Origin: Ideonella sp.
Lineage (GTDB): Bacteria > Pseudomonadota > Gammaproteobacteria > Burkholderiales > Burkholderiaceae_C
Assembly: GCA_015075545.1 (NCBI GenBank)
Contig: JABTUC010000005.1
Location: 1-64,000 of the forward strand
Direction: 5' to 3'
Length of the DNA stretch: 64,000 bases
Numbering within the stretch: position 1 is the first letter of the stretch; every line of letters begins with the position of its first letter. Below the pieces are notes generated by a model. It made no database searches and was not told the origin of the DNA. It saw only the letters and a list, made by a program, of their open reading frames with translations. Both the position numbers and the translations under genes were made by a program. Shown piece by piece: positions 16,547-24,864 of this stretch.

Positions 16547-16780
16547 ATGCGCACCACCGTCACCCTCGACGACGATTTGCTCGAGGCCGCCAGCGCGGCC
16601 ATCGGCATCAAGGAGCGTTCGCTGGTGTTGCACGAAGGGCTCAGGTCGCTCATCGAGCGCGAGGCTGCGCGCAGGTTGGCCCGGCTCGGCGGGAGCGCGC
16701 CCGGCCTGACGGTGCCTGTGCGGCGGCGCCCACCGGCTGCGCCGGCCAAGCGCCAGCGCGCGGCGGTGCGCCGCAAGTGA
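16547..16780 (+). CDS. vapB: VapB-family antitoxin
   Basis: 77 residues. It starts MRTTVTLDDDLLEAASAAIG, a ribbon-helix-helix DNA-binding strand and helix, followed by the family block LVLHEGLRSLIEREAARRLA (residues 27-46) and a basic Pro/Ala/Arg tail that would wrap the toxin. It neutralises VapC and represses the operon. The ATG at 16547 was chosen at the conserved strand; the frame is open upstream without similarity. The stop overlaps the vapC start (GTGA). Confidence 0.88.
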   Translation: MRTTVTLDDDLLEAASAAIGIKERSLVLHEGLRSLIEREAARRLARLGGSAPGLTVPVRRRPPAAPAKRQRAAVRRK

Positions 16781-17139
16781 TCCTGGTTGACACCTCGGTG
16801 TGGGTCGACCACCTGCGCCGTGGCGATCGGGCGTTGGCCGATGCCCTCGCGGCCGGTTTGGTGCTGGCGCATCCGTTCGTCGTTGGCGAAATCGCCTGCG
16901 GCTCGTGGGCACGAAGGAGCGAAACGCTCGCGTTGCTGCGCGCGCTGCCCGTCGCACCCGTGGCCAACCCCGACGAGGCGCTGGGCTTTATCGAGCGCCA
17001 CCGTCTGGCGGGGCGGGGAGTGGGGTATGTCGACGTGCACTTGCTCGCCTCTGCCGCGCTGGCCGGGGCCGGGTTGTGGACGCGCGACAAGCGCCTCTCC
17101 TCGGTGGCCGTGGACTTGCGGTTGCTGCACTCGCGCTAG
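16777..17139 (+). CDS. vapC: VapC-family PIN-domain ribonuclease toxin
   Basis: 120 residues, PIN domain. Acidic metal-binding residues can be placed: Asp5 in MILVDTSVWVDHL, Glu38 in VVGEIACGSW and the Asp of GYVDVHLLASAAL near residue 85, followed by WTRDKRL. VapC toxins cleave RNA, most often tRNA anticodon loops or rRNA, and are held by VapB. GTG start with a 4-nt overlap to vapB. It appears intact. Confidence 0.9.
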   Translation: MILVDTSVWVDHLRRGDRALADALAAGLVLAHPFVVGEIACGSWARRSETLALLRALPVAPVANPDEALGFIERHRLAGRGVGYVDVHLLASAALAGAGLWTRDKRLSSVAVDLRLLHSR

Positions 17140-17142
17140 GGA

Positions 17143-17154
17143 TGTCGATCGACA
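17143..17154. promoter_or_regulatory. 12-bp palindrome after vapC
   Basis: TGTCGATCGACA is a perfect palindrome 3 nt after the vapC stop. It shares its TGTCGA/TCGACA edges with the TGTCGACA found upstream of vapB at 16476-16483, so the toxin-antitoxin unit is bracketed by similar palindromes. Meaning unknown. Confidence 0.3.
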
Positions 17155-17305
17155 CGCGATAGGAGGGCCGTCTTGCAGGACGACCGATCCTCTGCGAGCC
17201 TCTCCGGGCTAACCCGACTGTCGCATTTACCGCGCCGGCCCTAGGGTGCGGTGACGAACCGCAGGGCTGCGCTCCGACGGCAGCGGCCCGCCCCGAGGAG
17301 TCCCC

Positions 17306-19756
17306 ATGACCCGACCGTACCTCGCCCGGCCCGCGTTGGCCGCCTTGCTCGTGAGCCTGCTCGCCGCCTGCGGTGGCGGCAGCGGCAGCGAACCGATCGC
17401 TGCGCTGCGCGAGTCGCCGCAGCATGGCGGCGATGGCGACCGCGATGGTGGCGGCTGGCACGGCCACGGCGCGGTCTCGCTGCGCGTGCTGTCGAGCGCG
17501 CCGCAGTGGGTGTCGGGCGGCGATGCGCGCATCGAGGTGCGCGCGCCGCGCAGCCTGCACGAACGGCTCGAGATCTGGATCAACGGCGCGAAGACGGCGC
17601 AGGCGCTCGCCTCCGACGGCAAGCAGCGCCTCGAAGGCGTGGTGAGCGGCTTCGCCGACGGCGCCAACCGGCTCGAGGTGCGCCTGTCCGACGCCGACGA
17701 TCGCGGCCGCTGGCACGGCCCGCGCGTGCTGGCGTCGCTGCGCATCAACAATTACCCGATCACCGGGCCGATGCTCTCGGGCCCGCAGCAGCACCCCTTC
17801 GTCTGCACCACCAACCAGTTCGGCCTGCAGCCCAAGGTCGACGCCGCCACCGAGCCCGGCTACGTGGTGCGCGACGCCGCCGGCGCGATCGCCGGCTACA
17901 GCCGCAACTGCAGCATCGACACCTTCGTCAGCTACCTCTACCGAGCCGCCAACAACAGTTGGAAGCCGCTGCCGGCCGACGGCTCGACGCCGGCCGACAT
18001 GACGCAGGTCACGCTGCCCGACGGCCGCACGGTCGACTTCGTGGTGCGCCGCGAGGTCGGCACGATCAACCGCTTTCTCTACAGCTTCGCGATGCTGGCA
18101 CCGCGCGGCGAGAACCCGGCCGCGGCCGACCTGAGCCTGTGGAACGGCAGGCTCGAGTACTACTTCCAGGGCGGCGTGGCGATCGGCCACTCGCAGGGCT
18201 CGGTGCACAGCCGCTCGCTCGACCCCGACGTGCTGCGCCAGGGCTACGCGATCGCGCACTCCAGCGGCAACAACACCGGCACGCACTACAACCTGCAGGT
18301 GGCCGGCGAGACCGCGATGATGACCAAGGAGCGCTTCGTCGAGCGTTACGGCGTGCCGCTGTACACCGTGGGCCTCGGCGGCTCGGGCGGCGCGATCCAG
18401 CAGTACATCCTGGCGCAGAACAACCCGGGCGTGCTCGATGCGGCGCTGCCGGTGCAGTCGTACCCCGACATGGTGACGCAGACCATCCACGTGGGCGACT
18501 GCGAGCTGCTCGAGCACTACATGGACGTGACCGATCGCGACAACCCGCGCTGGTCGCAGGCCAAGGCGCGCTCGCTGCTGGTGGGCTTCAACGGCGAGCA
18601 GGCGGTGGTCGACCCGATGTCGCAGATCAAGCCGCTGATCGGCCTGGCCGGCCCCAGCATGAGCACCGGCTCGACCGAGTGCGTGCGCTCGTGGCGCGGC
18701 CTGTCGGCGCTGGCGATGAACCCGCTGTACGGGCAGGCGCCCAACCAGCAGAACTACGCCCCGCAGAGCGCGATCGCGGCGATCCGCTGGACCCACTACG
18801 ACGACCTGATCAACATCTACGGCACCGACGCCGACGGCTGGGCGCGCCCCACCTGGGACAACGTCGGCGTGCAGTACGGCCTGGAGTCGCTCAAGAAGGG
18901 CGCCATCACGCCGCAGGAGTTTCTCGACGTCAACTTCAAGGTCGGCGGCTGGAAGCACCCGCGCGAGATGGTGCAGGAGGGCTTTCCGCTGCTGCCGGGC
19001 ATCACGCCGGCGATGGTGATCGGCAACCCGGCGCTGTTCGACCCCTGGAGCAGCCGCAACATGAACCTGCAGAGCGCGCCCGACCGGCCCGCGCCGCGCA
19101 CGCAGGGCGACCCGATCGCGATGCGCGCGGCGTACACCTCGGGCATGGTGTTCAGCGGCGACATCCCTCTGCCCACCATCGACCACCGCCAGTACCTCGA
19201 GCGCGAGCTCGACATGCACAACGTGCACCAGTCGTTCGCGGTGCGCAAGCGCGTGCTGCAGCGCATGGGCACCAGCGAGCACCTGGTGATCTGGTTCACC
19301 GACACGATGCCCGGCCTGCCCAAGGCGAGCCAGAGCCTGGAGGCGCTGGCGGTGATGGACGAGTGGATGGCCAACATCCGCGCCAACCCGCGCAAGGGCG
19401 TGGCGGGCAACCGCCCGGCGCGCGTGGTCGACAGCTGCTTCGACGTCAACGGCAAGCTGATGTTCGCCGGCCCCGACGTCTGGGACGGCATCATCGACAA
19501 CAAACCCAAGGGCGCGTGCACGCGCGCGTTCCCGCTGTTCGGCACCTCGCGCACCGTGGCCGGCGCGCCGCTCGAGGGCGGCATCTACCGCTGCGCGCTC
19601 AAGAGCGTGCAGCGCGCACTGCGCGACGGCACCTACGCACCATGGCTCCCCGATGCCGCGGCGGTGGCCAAGCTCGAGCAGATCTTTCCGCAGGGGGTGT
19701 GCGACTACAGCCGCCCCGACCAGGCGCGCCCGCGCCACTTCGGCTGGCGCGACTGA
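17306..19756 (+). CDS. DUF6351 family lipoprotein
   Basis: 816 residues with a lipoprotein signal (LLAAC, acylated Cys22). The start of the mature part VLSSAPQWVSGGDARIEV is the signature N-terminal strand of DUF6351 proteins. A GLGGSGGAIQQY segment near residues 355-366 resembles the nucleophile elbow G-x-S-x-G of alpha/beta hydrolases, in line with a secreted hydrolase. Well-spaced cysteines (VCTTNQ, NCSID, GDCELL, TECVRS, DSCFD, GACTR, CALK, VCDYS) suggest disulfides. No neighbour on the same strand. It would sit at the cell surface or in the periplasm. The substrate is unknown. GAGGAG lies 8 nt before the ATG. Confidence 0.85.
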   Translation: MTRPYLARPALAALLVSLLAACGGGSGSEPIAALRESPQHGGDGDRDGGGWHGHGAVSLRVLSSAPQWVSGGDARIEVRAPRSLHERLEIWINGAKTAQALASDGKQRLEGVVSGFADGANRLEVRLSDADDRGRWHGPRVLASLRINNYPITGPMLSGPQQHPFVCTTNQFGLQPKVDAATEPGYVVRDAAGAIAGYSRNCSIDTFVSYLYRAANNSWKPLPADGSTPADMTQVTLPDGRTVDFVVRREVGTINRFLYSFAMLAPRGENPAAADLSLWNGRLEYYFQGGVAIGHSQGSVHSRSLDPDVLRQGYAIAHSSGNNTGTHYNLQVAGETAMMTKERFVERYGVPLYTVGLGGSGGAIQQYILAQNNPGVLDAALPVQSYPDMVTQTIHVGDCELLEHYMDVTDRDNPRWSQAKARSLLVGFNGEQAVVDPMSQIKPLIGLAGPSMSTGSTECVRSWRGLSALAMNPLYGQAPNQQNYAPQSAIAAIRWTHYDDLINIYGTDADGWARPTWDNVGVQYGLESLKKGAITPQEFLDVNFKVGGWKHPREMVQEGFPLLPGITPAMVIGNPALFDPWSSRNMNLQSAPDRPAPRTQGDPIAMRAAYTSGMVFSGDIPLPTIDHRQYLERELDMHNVHQSFAVRKRVLQRMGTSEHLVIWFTDTMPGLPKASQSLEALAVMDEWMANIRANPRKGVAGNRPARVVDSCFDVNGKLMFAGPDVWDGIIDNKPKGACTRAFPLFGTSRTVAGAPLEGGIYRCALKSVQRALRDGTYAPWLPDAAAVAKLEQIFPQGVCDYSRPDQARPRHFGWRD

Positions 19757-19769
19757 CGCCGCCGGTGCG

Positions 19770-20411
19770 TCAGCGCGGCGCGCCGCCCGCCGCGCGCGCC
19801 CCCGCGGGCGGCTGCACGGTGGCCACCCAGGCCACCAGCTCGGCGAGCGCCCGGTCGAGCGCCTGGCGCATGCCGGCCACCGCGCCGTCGGCGTCGTAGC
19901 TGGCCACCGGCGCCGAGGCGGCGAAGCTGCGCTTGGCGATCGGCATGCCGCTGTGCGGCTCGCCGATCTGCGCACTCAGCGCGATGCGCGCCACGCCCGG
20001 CACGGTGGCGGCGTCGTGGTACAGCTCGTCGAGGTGCACCCGCAGCACCAGCGTGCCGTCGACGCCGGCGGCCGCCGGCAGCACGCGGCGGAACTTGCCG
20101 CTGGCTTCGAGCCGCGCCAGCAACGCGGTGCCCACGGCGACCGCGGGCGGCTCGGTCCAACTGCTGTAGACGTAGTAGCTGCGCTCGCCGGCGGCGCGGC
20201 TGTAGGCGATGTCGCGCACGCGGTAGAAGCTGGCGGCGCCGACCGGCGCCACCAGCAGCGTGAGGTCGCGCGGCGCGCTGGCGTTCGCGGCGGGTGCTGC
20301 CGCCCGCGCCGCAGCCTCGTCGAGCACGAAGTAGCGCTGCGGCTGGTCGGGCGTGGCCGCGCAGCCGGCGAGCACGGCGCCGAGCAGCGCGATGCGGAGC
20401 CGCCGCCTCAT
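19770..20411 (-). CDS. ABC-type transport auxiliary lipoprotein (PqiC/LetC-like)
   Basis: 213 residues, lipobox VLAGC with the lipidated Cys at about 17, followed by the QRYFVLDE strand typical of the ABC_trans_aux (DUF330/PqiC) family. Such lipoproteins sit at the inner face of the outer membrane and work with MCE-type lipid transporters. It is the last gene of an operon and overlaps the MCE gene by 4 nt. Confidence 0.88.
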   Translation of the reverse strand: MRRRLRIALLGAVLAGCAATPDQPQRYFVLDEAAARAAAPAANASAPRDLTLLVAPVGAASFYRVRDIAYSRAAGERSYYVYSSWTEPPAVAVGTALLARLEASGKFRRVLPAAAGVDGTLVLRVHLDELYHDAATVPGVARIALSAQIGEPHSGMPIAKRSFAASAPVASYDADGAVAGMRQALDRALAELVAWVATVQPPAGARAAGGAPR

Positions 20412-21352
20412 CGCTTGCCTTCGCCGGGGCCGAGGGTCGCGCTGCCGGGGCCGAACAGTACCGCGCGCGGGTCGTTGAAATGGCGCGCTGCCACCGCCAC
20501 CGCGTCGCTGGCCGCGCGCAGGTCCTGCGCGGTGAGCCGGATCTCGGAGTCGCTCACCTCGAGCAGGCGCTCGGCGCGCTGCGAGAGTTGCAGCAGGTCG
20601 GCGCGCACCTGGCGCACGGTGGCCGCCGTGTCGCCGACCGCCGTGGCGGCCTGCGCGCCGAGCTGGTCGTAGCGCTCGCTGAGGCGGCGTGCGCCGGCGT
20701 CGATGCCCGCCGCAGCCTGGCGCACCGAGTCGCTCGCGCCGTCGAGCGCGGCCAGCGACCTGTCGAACCTGGCGATGGTGGCCGCGCCGCCGCGCGTGGC
20801 CACCCGAAGCTGCTCGAGCGTCTCGCCGAACGCCGCCACGTTCTTGTCCGACAGCGTGTTGTTGATGCGCCGCAGCGTCTCGTCGGCGCGCTGCGCGAGC
20901 TGGTTCACGCTGTCGGAGAACTGCTCGAGCTGCGACGAGCCTTCGGCGATCACCGCGATCTCGCCGTTCTCGGTGGGCTTCAGCGGTGGGCTGTCGTCGG
21001 TCAGGTTCTGCAGCCGGATGTTGGCCAGCCCGGTTATGAAGTTGCGGTCGACCACCGCGCGCGTGCTCTGCAGCACCGGCGTGCCGGTGTCGACGCCGAA
21101 GGTCACCTCCACCGTGCCGGGCCGCTCGGTCGAGAAGCGGAAGCTCCTGACCGAGCCGACGCGGATGCCGCGCATGCGCACGTCGCTGCGCACCTCGAGC
21201 CCTTCGAGCGACTGGCGCGCGAAGTACACCTTGTACGGCACGCGCTCGTGGGTCGAGCGCGTGGCCGTCAGCCAGACGATGCTCGCCGCGATGGCGGCCA
21301 GCAGCGCCAGCACGAGGGTGCCGACGAGCGTGTAGCGGGCTTTAGGTTCCAT
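20408..21352 (-). CDS. MCE/MlaD-family membrane-anchored lipid transport protein
   Basis: 314 residues: a single membrane helix (about 7-28), then an MCE domain (about 39-115, with YKVYFARQSLEGLEVRSDVR and GIRVGSV), then a long helical part up to 280. MCE proteins form rings that pass phospholipids between the membranes. It overlaps the ATPase gene by 11 nt and the lipoprotein gene by 4 nt, so the operon is tightly coupled. Confidence 0.93.
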   Translation of the reverse strand: MEPKARYTLVGTLVLALLAAIAASIVWLTATRSTHERVPYKVYFARQSLEGLEVRSDVRMRGIRVGSVRSFRFSTERPGTVEVTFGVDTGTPVLQSTRAVVDRNFITGLANIRLQNLTDDSPPLKPTENGEIAVIAEGSSQLEQFSDSVNQLAQRADETLRRINNTLSDKNVAAFGETLEQLRVATRGGAATIARFDRSLAALDGASDSVRQAAAGIDAGARRLSERYDQLGAQAATAVGDTAATVRQVRADLLQLSQRAERLLEVSDSEIRLTAQDLRAASDAVAVAARHFNDPRAVLFGPGSATLGPGEGKR

Positions 21353-22106
21353 GGGGTCCTCCTGGGGGTGCGCGCGCCGCGAAGTACGCCTTCAACCACG
21401 GATCGTCGCTGGCGGCCACGGTGGGCACGGGGCCGTCGGCGATCACCTTGCCGTGCGCCAGCGCGACCGCGCGGTCGATGATCGACAGCAGGGTATCCAG
21501 ATCATGCGTCACCAGCAGCACCGTGAGGCCGAGGCTGTCGGCCAGCGCGCGGATCAGGCGGTCGAACGCGCGCGCACCGATGGGGTCGAGCCCCGAGGTC
21601 GGCTCGTCGAGAAACAGCACCTCGGGCTCGAGCGCCAGCGCGCGCGCCAGCGCCACGCGCTTGCGCATGCCGCCCGAGAGCTGCGCCGGCATGCGGCTGC
21701 CGGTGTCGGGCGCCAGCCCCACCAGCGACAGCTTGAAGCCCACCAGCGGCGCGATCAGCGCGTCGGCGAGGTGCGTGTGCTCGCGAAACGGCACCGCGAT
21801 GTTCTCGGCGGCGCTCAGCGAGGAGAACAGCGCGCCGTCCTGGAACAGCATGCCGAAGCGGCGGCGCAGCGCGTTCATCTGCGCTTCGTCGGCGCGGCCG
21901 ACATCCTGGCCCAGCAGTTCGATGCGCCCGGCGGTCGGCCGCAGCAGGCCGATGGCCTCCTTCAGCAGCACCGACTTGCCGGTGCCGCTGCCGCCGATCA
22001 GCGCCACCACCTCGCCGCGGCCGATGCGCAGGCTGACGCCGTCGTGCACCTGGTTGCGCCCGAAGCGCGTGACCAGCGAGTCGATCTGCAGCACGGTGTC
22101 GGCCAT
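21342..22106 (-). CDS. MlaF-like ABC transporter ATPase
   Basis: 254 residues. Walker A GGSGTGKSVLL near 38-48, signature LSGGMRKRVALARAL near 143-157 and Walker B VLFLDEPTSGLDP near 164-176 are all present. It is closest to the MlaF/MkL type that drives MCE lipid transporters. Its ATG shares one base with the stop of the permease gene (TGATG). It powers the permease and MCE subunit encoded beside it. Confidence 0.94.
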   Translation of the reverse strand: MADTVLQIDSLVTRFGRNQVHDGVSLRIGRGEVVALIGGSGTGKSVLLKEAIGLLRPTAGRIELLGQDVGRADEAQMNALRRRFGMLFQDGALFSSLSAAENIAVPFREHTHLADALIAPLVGFKLSLVGLAPDTGSRMPAQLSGGMRKRVALARALALEPEVLFLDEPTSGLDPIGARAFDRLIRALADSLGLTVLLVTHDLDTLLSIIDRAVALAHGKVIADGPVPTVAASDDPWLKAYFAARAPPGGPHGT

Positions 22107-23236
22107 CAGATGTCCAGCGCCTGCAGCACGATGGCGAACGCGGCATCGATCATGATCACCCACACGATGCTCTGCACCACGGTGGCGGTGGTGTGATCGC
22201 CGACGCTGCGCGCATCGCGCGACACCGACATGCCCATGTGGCAGGCGATGGTGGCGATGAAGACGGCGAACACCGGTGCCTTGCCCAGGCCGATCACCAC
22301 CGCGCTCAGGTCGAGCGTGTTGTGCAGCCGGCTGACGAACGACGGCATCGAGATGCCGAGCTGCACGGTGCTGATCAGCATGCCGCCGGCGATGCCCGCC
22401 AGGTCGCCGACGAACACCAGCATCGGCAGCCCGAGCGCCAGCGCCACCAGGCGCGGGATCACCAGCACCTGGATCGGCGACAGCCCGAGCGTGCGGATGG
22501 CGTCGATCTCCTCCTGCACCTTCATCGAGCCGATCTGCGCGGTGAAGGCGGCGCCCGAGCGCCCGGCGATCACCACCGCCACCAGGATCGGCGACAGCTC
22601 GCGGCACATTGCCAGCCCGACGCCGTCGACCACGAAGATGGTGGCGCCGTAGCGCTGCGCCTGCACGCCCAGCAGGTAGGCGAGCACGACGCCGATCAGG
22701 AAGGTCACCAGCACGACGATCGGGATCGCGTCGATCGTCGTGCTCTCGAACTGCGACACCGTCTCGCGCAGGCGGAACAGCCGCGGCCGCTTCAGCAGCA
22801 CCAGCAGGTCGAGCGCGGTCTCGCCGACGAAGCCGACGTGCTCGGCGAAGTCGCGCAGCATGCGCAGCGTGGCCTTGCCGACGCGCTGCACCGCGTTGGG
22901 CGACGCCATCGGCGCGGCCACCGGCGGGCTGCGCATGCGCTCGTGCACCAGCCGCAGCAGCCGCGCGTGGGCCTCGTTCATGCCGCGCGTGGCGATGCTG
23001 GCGGCGGCGAAGCCCAGCTCGTCGAGCCGATGGAACAGCACGAAGCCGGCGGCAGTATCCAGCTCGCGCAGCCGGCTGCCGTCGAGCACGCAGGCGCGTC
23101 CCGGGCGCAGCGGCAGCGCAGCGACCGCGGCGGCGATCGCGCTCGCCTGCTCCAGGCGCCACGAGCCCTGCAGGTACAGCACGTCGGCGTCGCTTTCCGA
23201 CTGCAGTTGGATCGGGGGCGTGCCGGACGGATCCAT
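22106..23236 (-). CDS. MlaE-like permease with N-terminal STAS domain
   Basis: 376 residues from the ATG at 23236. Residues 10-100 form a STAS (MlaB-like) domain (VLYLQGSWRLEQASAIAAAV, then ACVLDGSRLRELDTAAGFVL). From about 130 comes an MlaE permease (FAEHVGFVGETALDLLVLLK, then ELSPILVAVVIAGRSGAAFT and the conserved EEIDAIRTLGLSPI). In E. coli the STAS part (MlaB) is a separate protein; the fused form is common in other proteobacteria. It is the first gene of the Mla-type operon. The frame is open 500 nt further upstream, but that part is antisense to fumarylacetoacetase and has no similarity. Confidence 0.92.
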   Translation of the reverse strand: MDPSGTPPIQLQSESDADVLYLQGSWRLEQASAIAAAVAALPLRPGRACVLDGSRLRELDTAAGFVLFHRLDELGFAAASIATRGMNEAHARLLRLVHERMRSPPVAAPMASPNAVQRVGKATLRMLRDFAEHVGFVGETALDLLVLLKRPRLFRLRETVSQFESTTIDAIPIVVLVTFLIGVVLAYLLGVQAQRYGATIFVVDGVGLAMCRELSPILVAVVIAGRSGAAFTAQIGSMKVQEEIDAIRTLGLSPIQVLVIPRLVALALGLPMLVFVGDLAGIAGGMLISTVQLGISMPSFVSRLHNTLDLSAVVIGLGKAPVFAVFIATIACHMGMSVSRDARSVGDHTTATVVQSIVWVIMIDAAFAIVLQALDI

Positions 23237-23402
23237 CGCGTTCGCGCCATTGTCGGCCCAGGCGGGCGACGCCTGCGCTGCGGCCGCGGTGTCGTGTGGT
23301 GCGGCTGCGACCGCGCCGGCGACAGGCGCCGCGTTTGCCAGCGACCGCCGCACCGGGGCATCATGGCGCCTCACGCGCAAGCAGCCGACCGACCTCGCCA
23401 CG

Positions 23403-24707
23403 ATGCCCATCGACGACACGCACGACCCGGCCCTCGCGAGCTGGGTCGACTCGGCCAACGATCCGGCCAGCGACTTCCCGATCCAGAACCTGCCGTTCGG
23501 GCGCTTTCGCACCGGCAGCGAGCCCGCGTGGCGCATCGGCGTGGCCATCGGCGACCAGGTGCTCGACCTGCGCGCCGCGGGCCTGGTGCCCGACCACGAC
23601 ATGAGCCGCGTGCTGCAGCTCGCGCCGGCGGCGCGGCGCGAGCTGCGCCGTGCGCTGTCGCGCGGGCTCGCCAAGGGCAGCGCCGAGCAATCTCGCTGGC
23701 GCGATGCGCTGGTGCCGATGGCGCGCGTGCGCATGGGCCTGCCGTGCCGCATCGGCGACTACACCGACTTCTACGTCGGCATCCACCACGCGATGGCGGT
23801 GGGCCGCCAGTTCAGGCCCGACAACCCGCTGCTGCCGAACTACAAGTGGGTGCCCATCGGCTACCACGGCCGCGCCTCGACGGTCAACGTCAGCGGCCAG
23901 CCGTTCGTGCGTCCGAGCGGCCAGATCAAGGGGCCGAACGACGAGCGGCCGCGGCTGGCACCTTCGCAGCGCCTGGACATCGAGCTCGAGGTCGGCATCT
24001 TCGTCGGCCGCGGCAACCCGCAGGGGCAGCCGATCGCCATCGGCGAGGCCGAAGACCACGTGTTCGGCCTTGCGCTGTTCAACGACTGGAGCGCGCGCGA
24101 CATCCAGGCCTGGGAGTACCAGCCGCTCGGGCCGTTCCTGGCCAAGAGCTTCGCCAGCACGGTGTCGCCGTGGATCGTGACGCTCGACGCGCTGGCGCCG
24201 TTTCGCCGGCCGTTCGTGCGGCCCGCGGGCGACCCCGAGCCGCTGCCGTATCTCGATTCGCCGCAGCTGCGCGAGCGCGGCGCGTTCGACGTGCAGCTCG
24301 AGGTCTGGCTGCAGACCGCGGCGATGCGCAAGGCCGGTCATGCGGGCGATTGCATCGCCCGCTCCAATTTCGCCGACGCGGCCTACTGGACGGTGAGCCA
24401 GCTCGTCACGCACCACACGGTCAATGGCTGCGCGCTCGGCAGCGGCGACCTGTTCGGCTCGGGCACGCTGTCGGGGCCGCAGCCGCAGCAGGCGGGCTCG
24501 CTGCTCGAGCTGACCGACGGCGGCAAGCGGCCGATCACGTTGAGCAACGGCGAGCAGCGCACCTTTCTGCTCGACGGCGACAGCGTGCGGCTGGCGGGGT
24601 ATTGCCAGCAGGCCGGCCGGCGGCGCATCGGCTTCGGCCCCTGCGAGGGCACCGTGCTGGCGGCGGGCTCGGGCGCGCCGCCGCGCGACGACGCGCAAGC
24701 GGCGTAG
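23403..24707 (+). CDS. fahA: fumarylacetoacetase
   Basis: 434 residues. It splits fumarylacetoacetate into fumarate and acetoacetate, the last step of tyrosine/homogentisate breakdown. Family blocks in order are FPIQNLPFGRFRTG near 21-34, the catalytic region IGDYTDFYVGIHHAMAVG near 117-134, PIGYHGRASTVNVSG near 152-166, the acidic metal site LDIELEVGIFVGRGNP near 192-207 and FNDWSARDIQAWEYQPLGPF near 228-247. Length is normal. No homogentisate dioxygenase is next to it. It is divergent from the Mla-type operon (166 bp apart) and its 3' side is bounded by an IS630 element 54 nt on. Confidence 0.96.
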   Translation: MPIDDTHDPALASWVDSANDPASDFPIQNLPFGRFRTGSEPAWRIGVAIGDQVLDLRAAGLVPDHDMSRVLQLAPAARRELRRALSRGLAKGSAEQSRWRDALVPMARVRMGLPCRIGDYTDFYVGIHHAMAVGRQFRPDNPLLPNYKWVPIGYHGRASTVNVSGQPFVRPSGQIKGPNDERPRLAPSQRLDIELEVGIFVGRGNPQGQPIAIGEAEDHVFGLALFNDWSARDIQAWEYQPLGPFLAKSFASTVSPWIVTLDALAPFRRPFVRPAGDPEPLPYLDSPQLRERGAFDVQLEVWLQTAAMRKAGHAGDCIARSNFADAAYWTVSQLVTHHTVNGCALGSGDLFGSGTLSGPQPQQAGSLLELTDGGKRPITLSNGEQRTFLLDGDSVRLAGYCQQAGRRRIGFGPCEGTVLAAGSGAPPRDDAQAA

Positions 24708-24729
24708 CGTCGACGCTCTCGGCAACGGG

Positions 24730-24745
24730 CCGCACGAGGGTGCGG
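24730..24745 (+). terminator. short GC hairpin after fahA
   Basis: CCGCAC and GTGCGG form a 6-bp stem with a 4-nt loop 22 nt after the fahA stop. No T-run follows, so at most a weak or factor-dependent terminator. Confidence 0.3.
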
Positions 24746-24758
24746 TCGGTGCGTGCTC

Positions 24759-24864
24759 ATACTAAGTAGCGTTCAAAGATATAGAAGTGATCCAGTTGAA
24801 CCCGGTCATTGATACTAAGTAGCGTTCAAAGATATAGAAGTGATCCAGTTGAACCCGGTCATTG
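24759..24864. repeat. tandem 53-bp duplication of the IS630 left end
   Basis: Bases 24759-24811 and 24812-24864 are identical 53-bp copies. Each contains the terminal repeat and the last codons of the transposase. The inner copy is the one continuous with the element; the outer is extra. Confidence 0.95.

Noticed and set aside
16988..19975. Very long open frame (995 codons) on the minus strand across the DUF6351 gene
   Set aside because: The translation is His/Arg/Val/Ala-rich with no family features, as expected for the antisense of a high-GC gene. The plus-strand gene has a signal peptide and family motifs.
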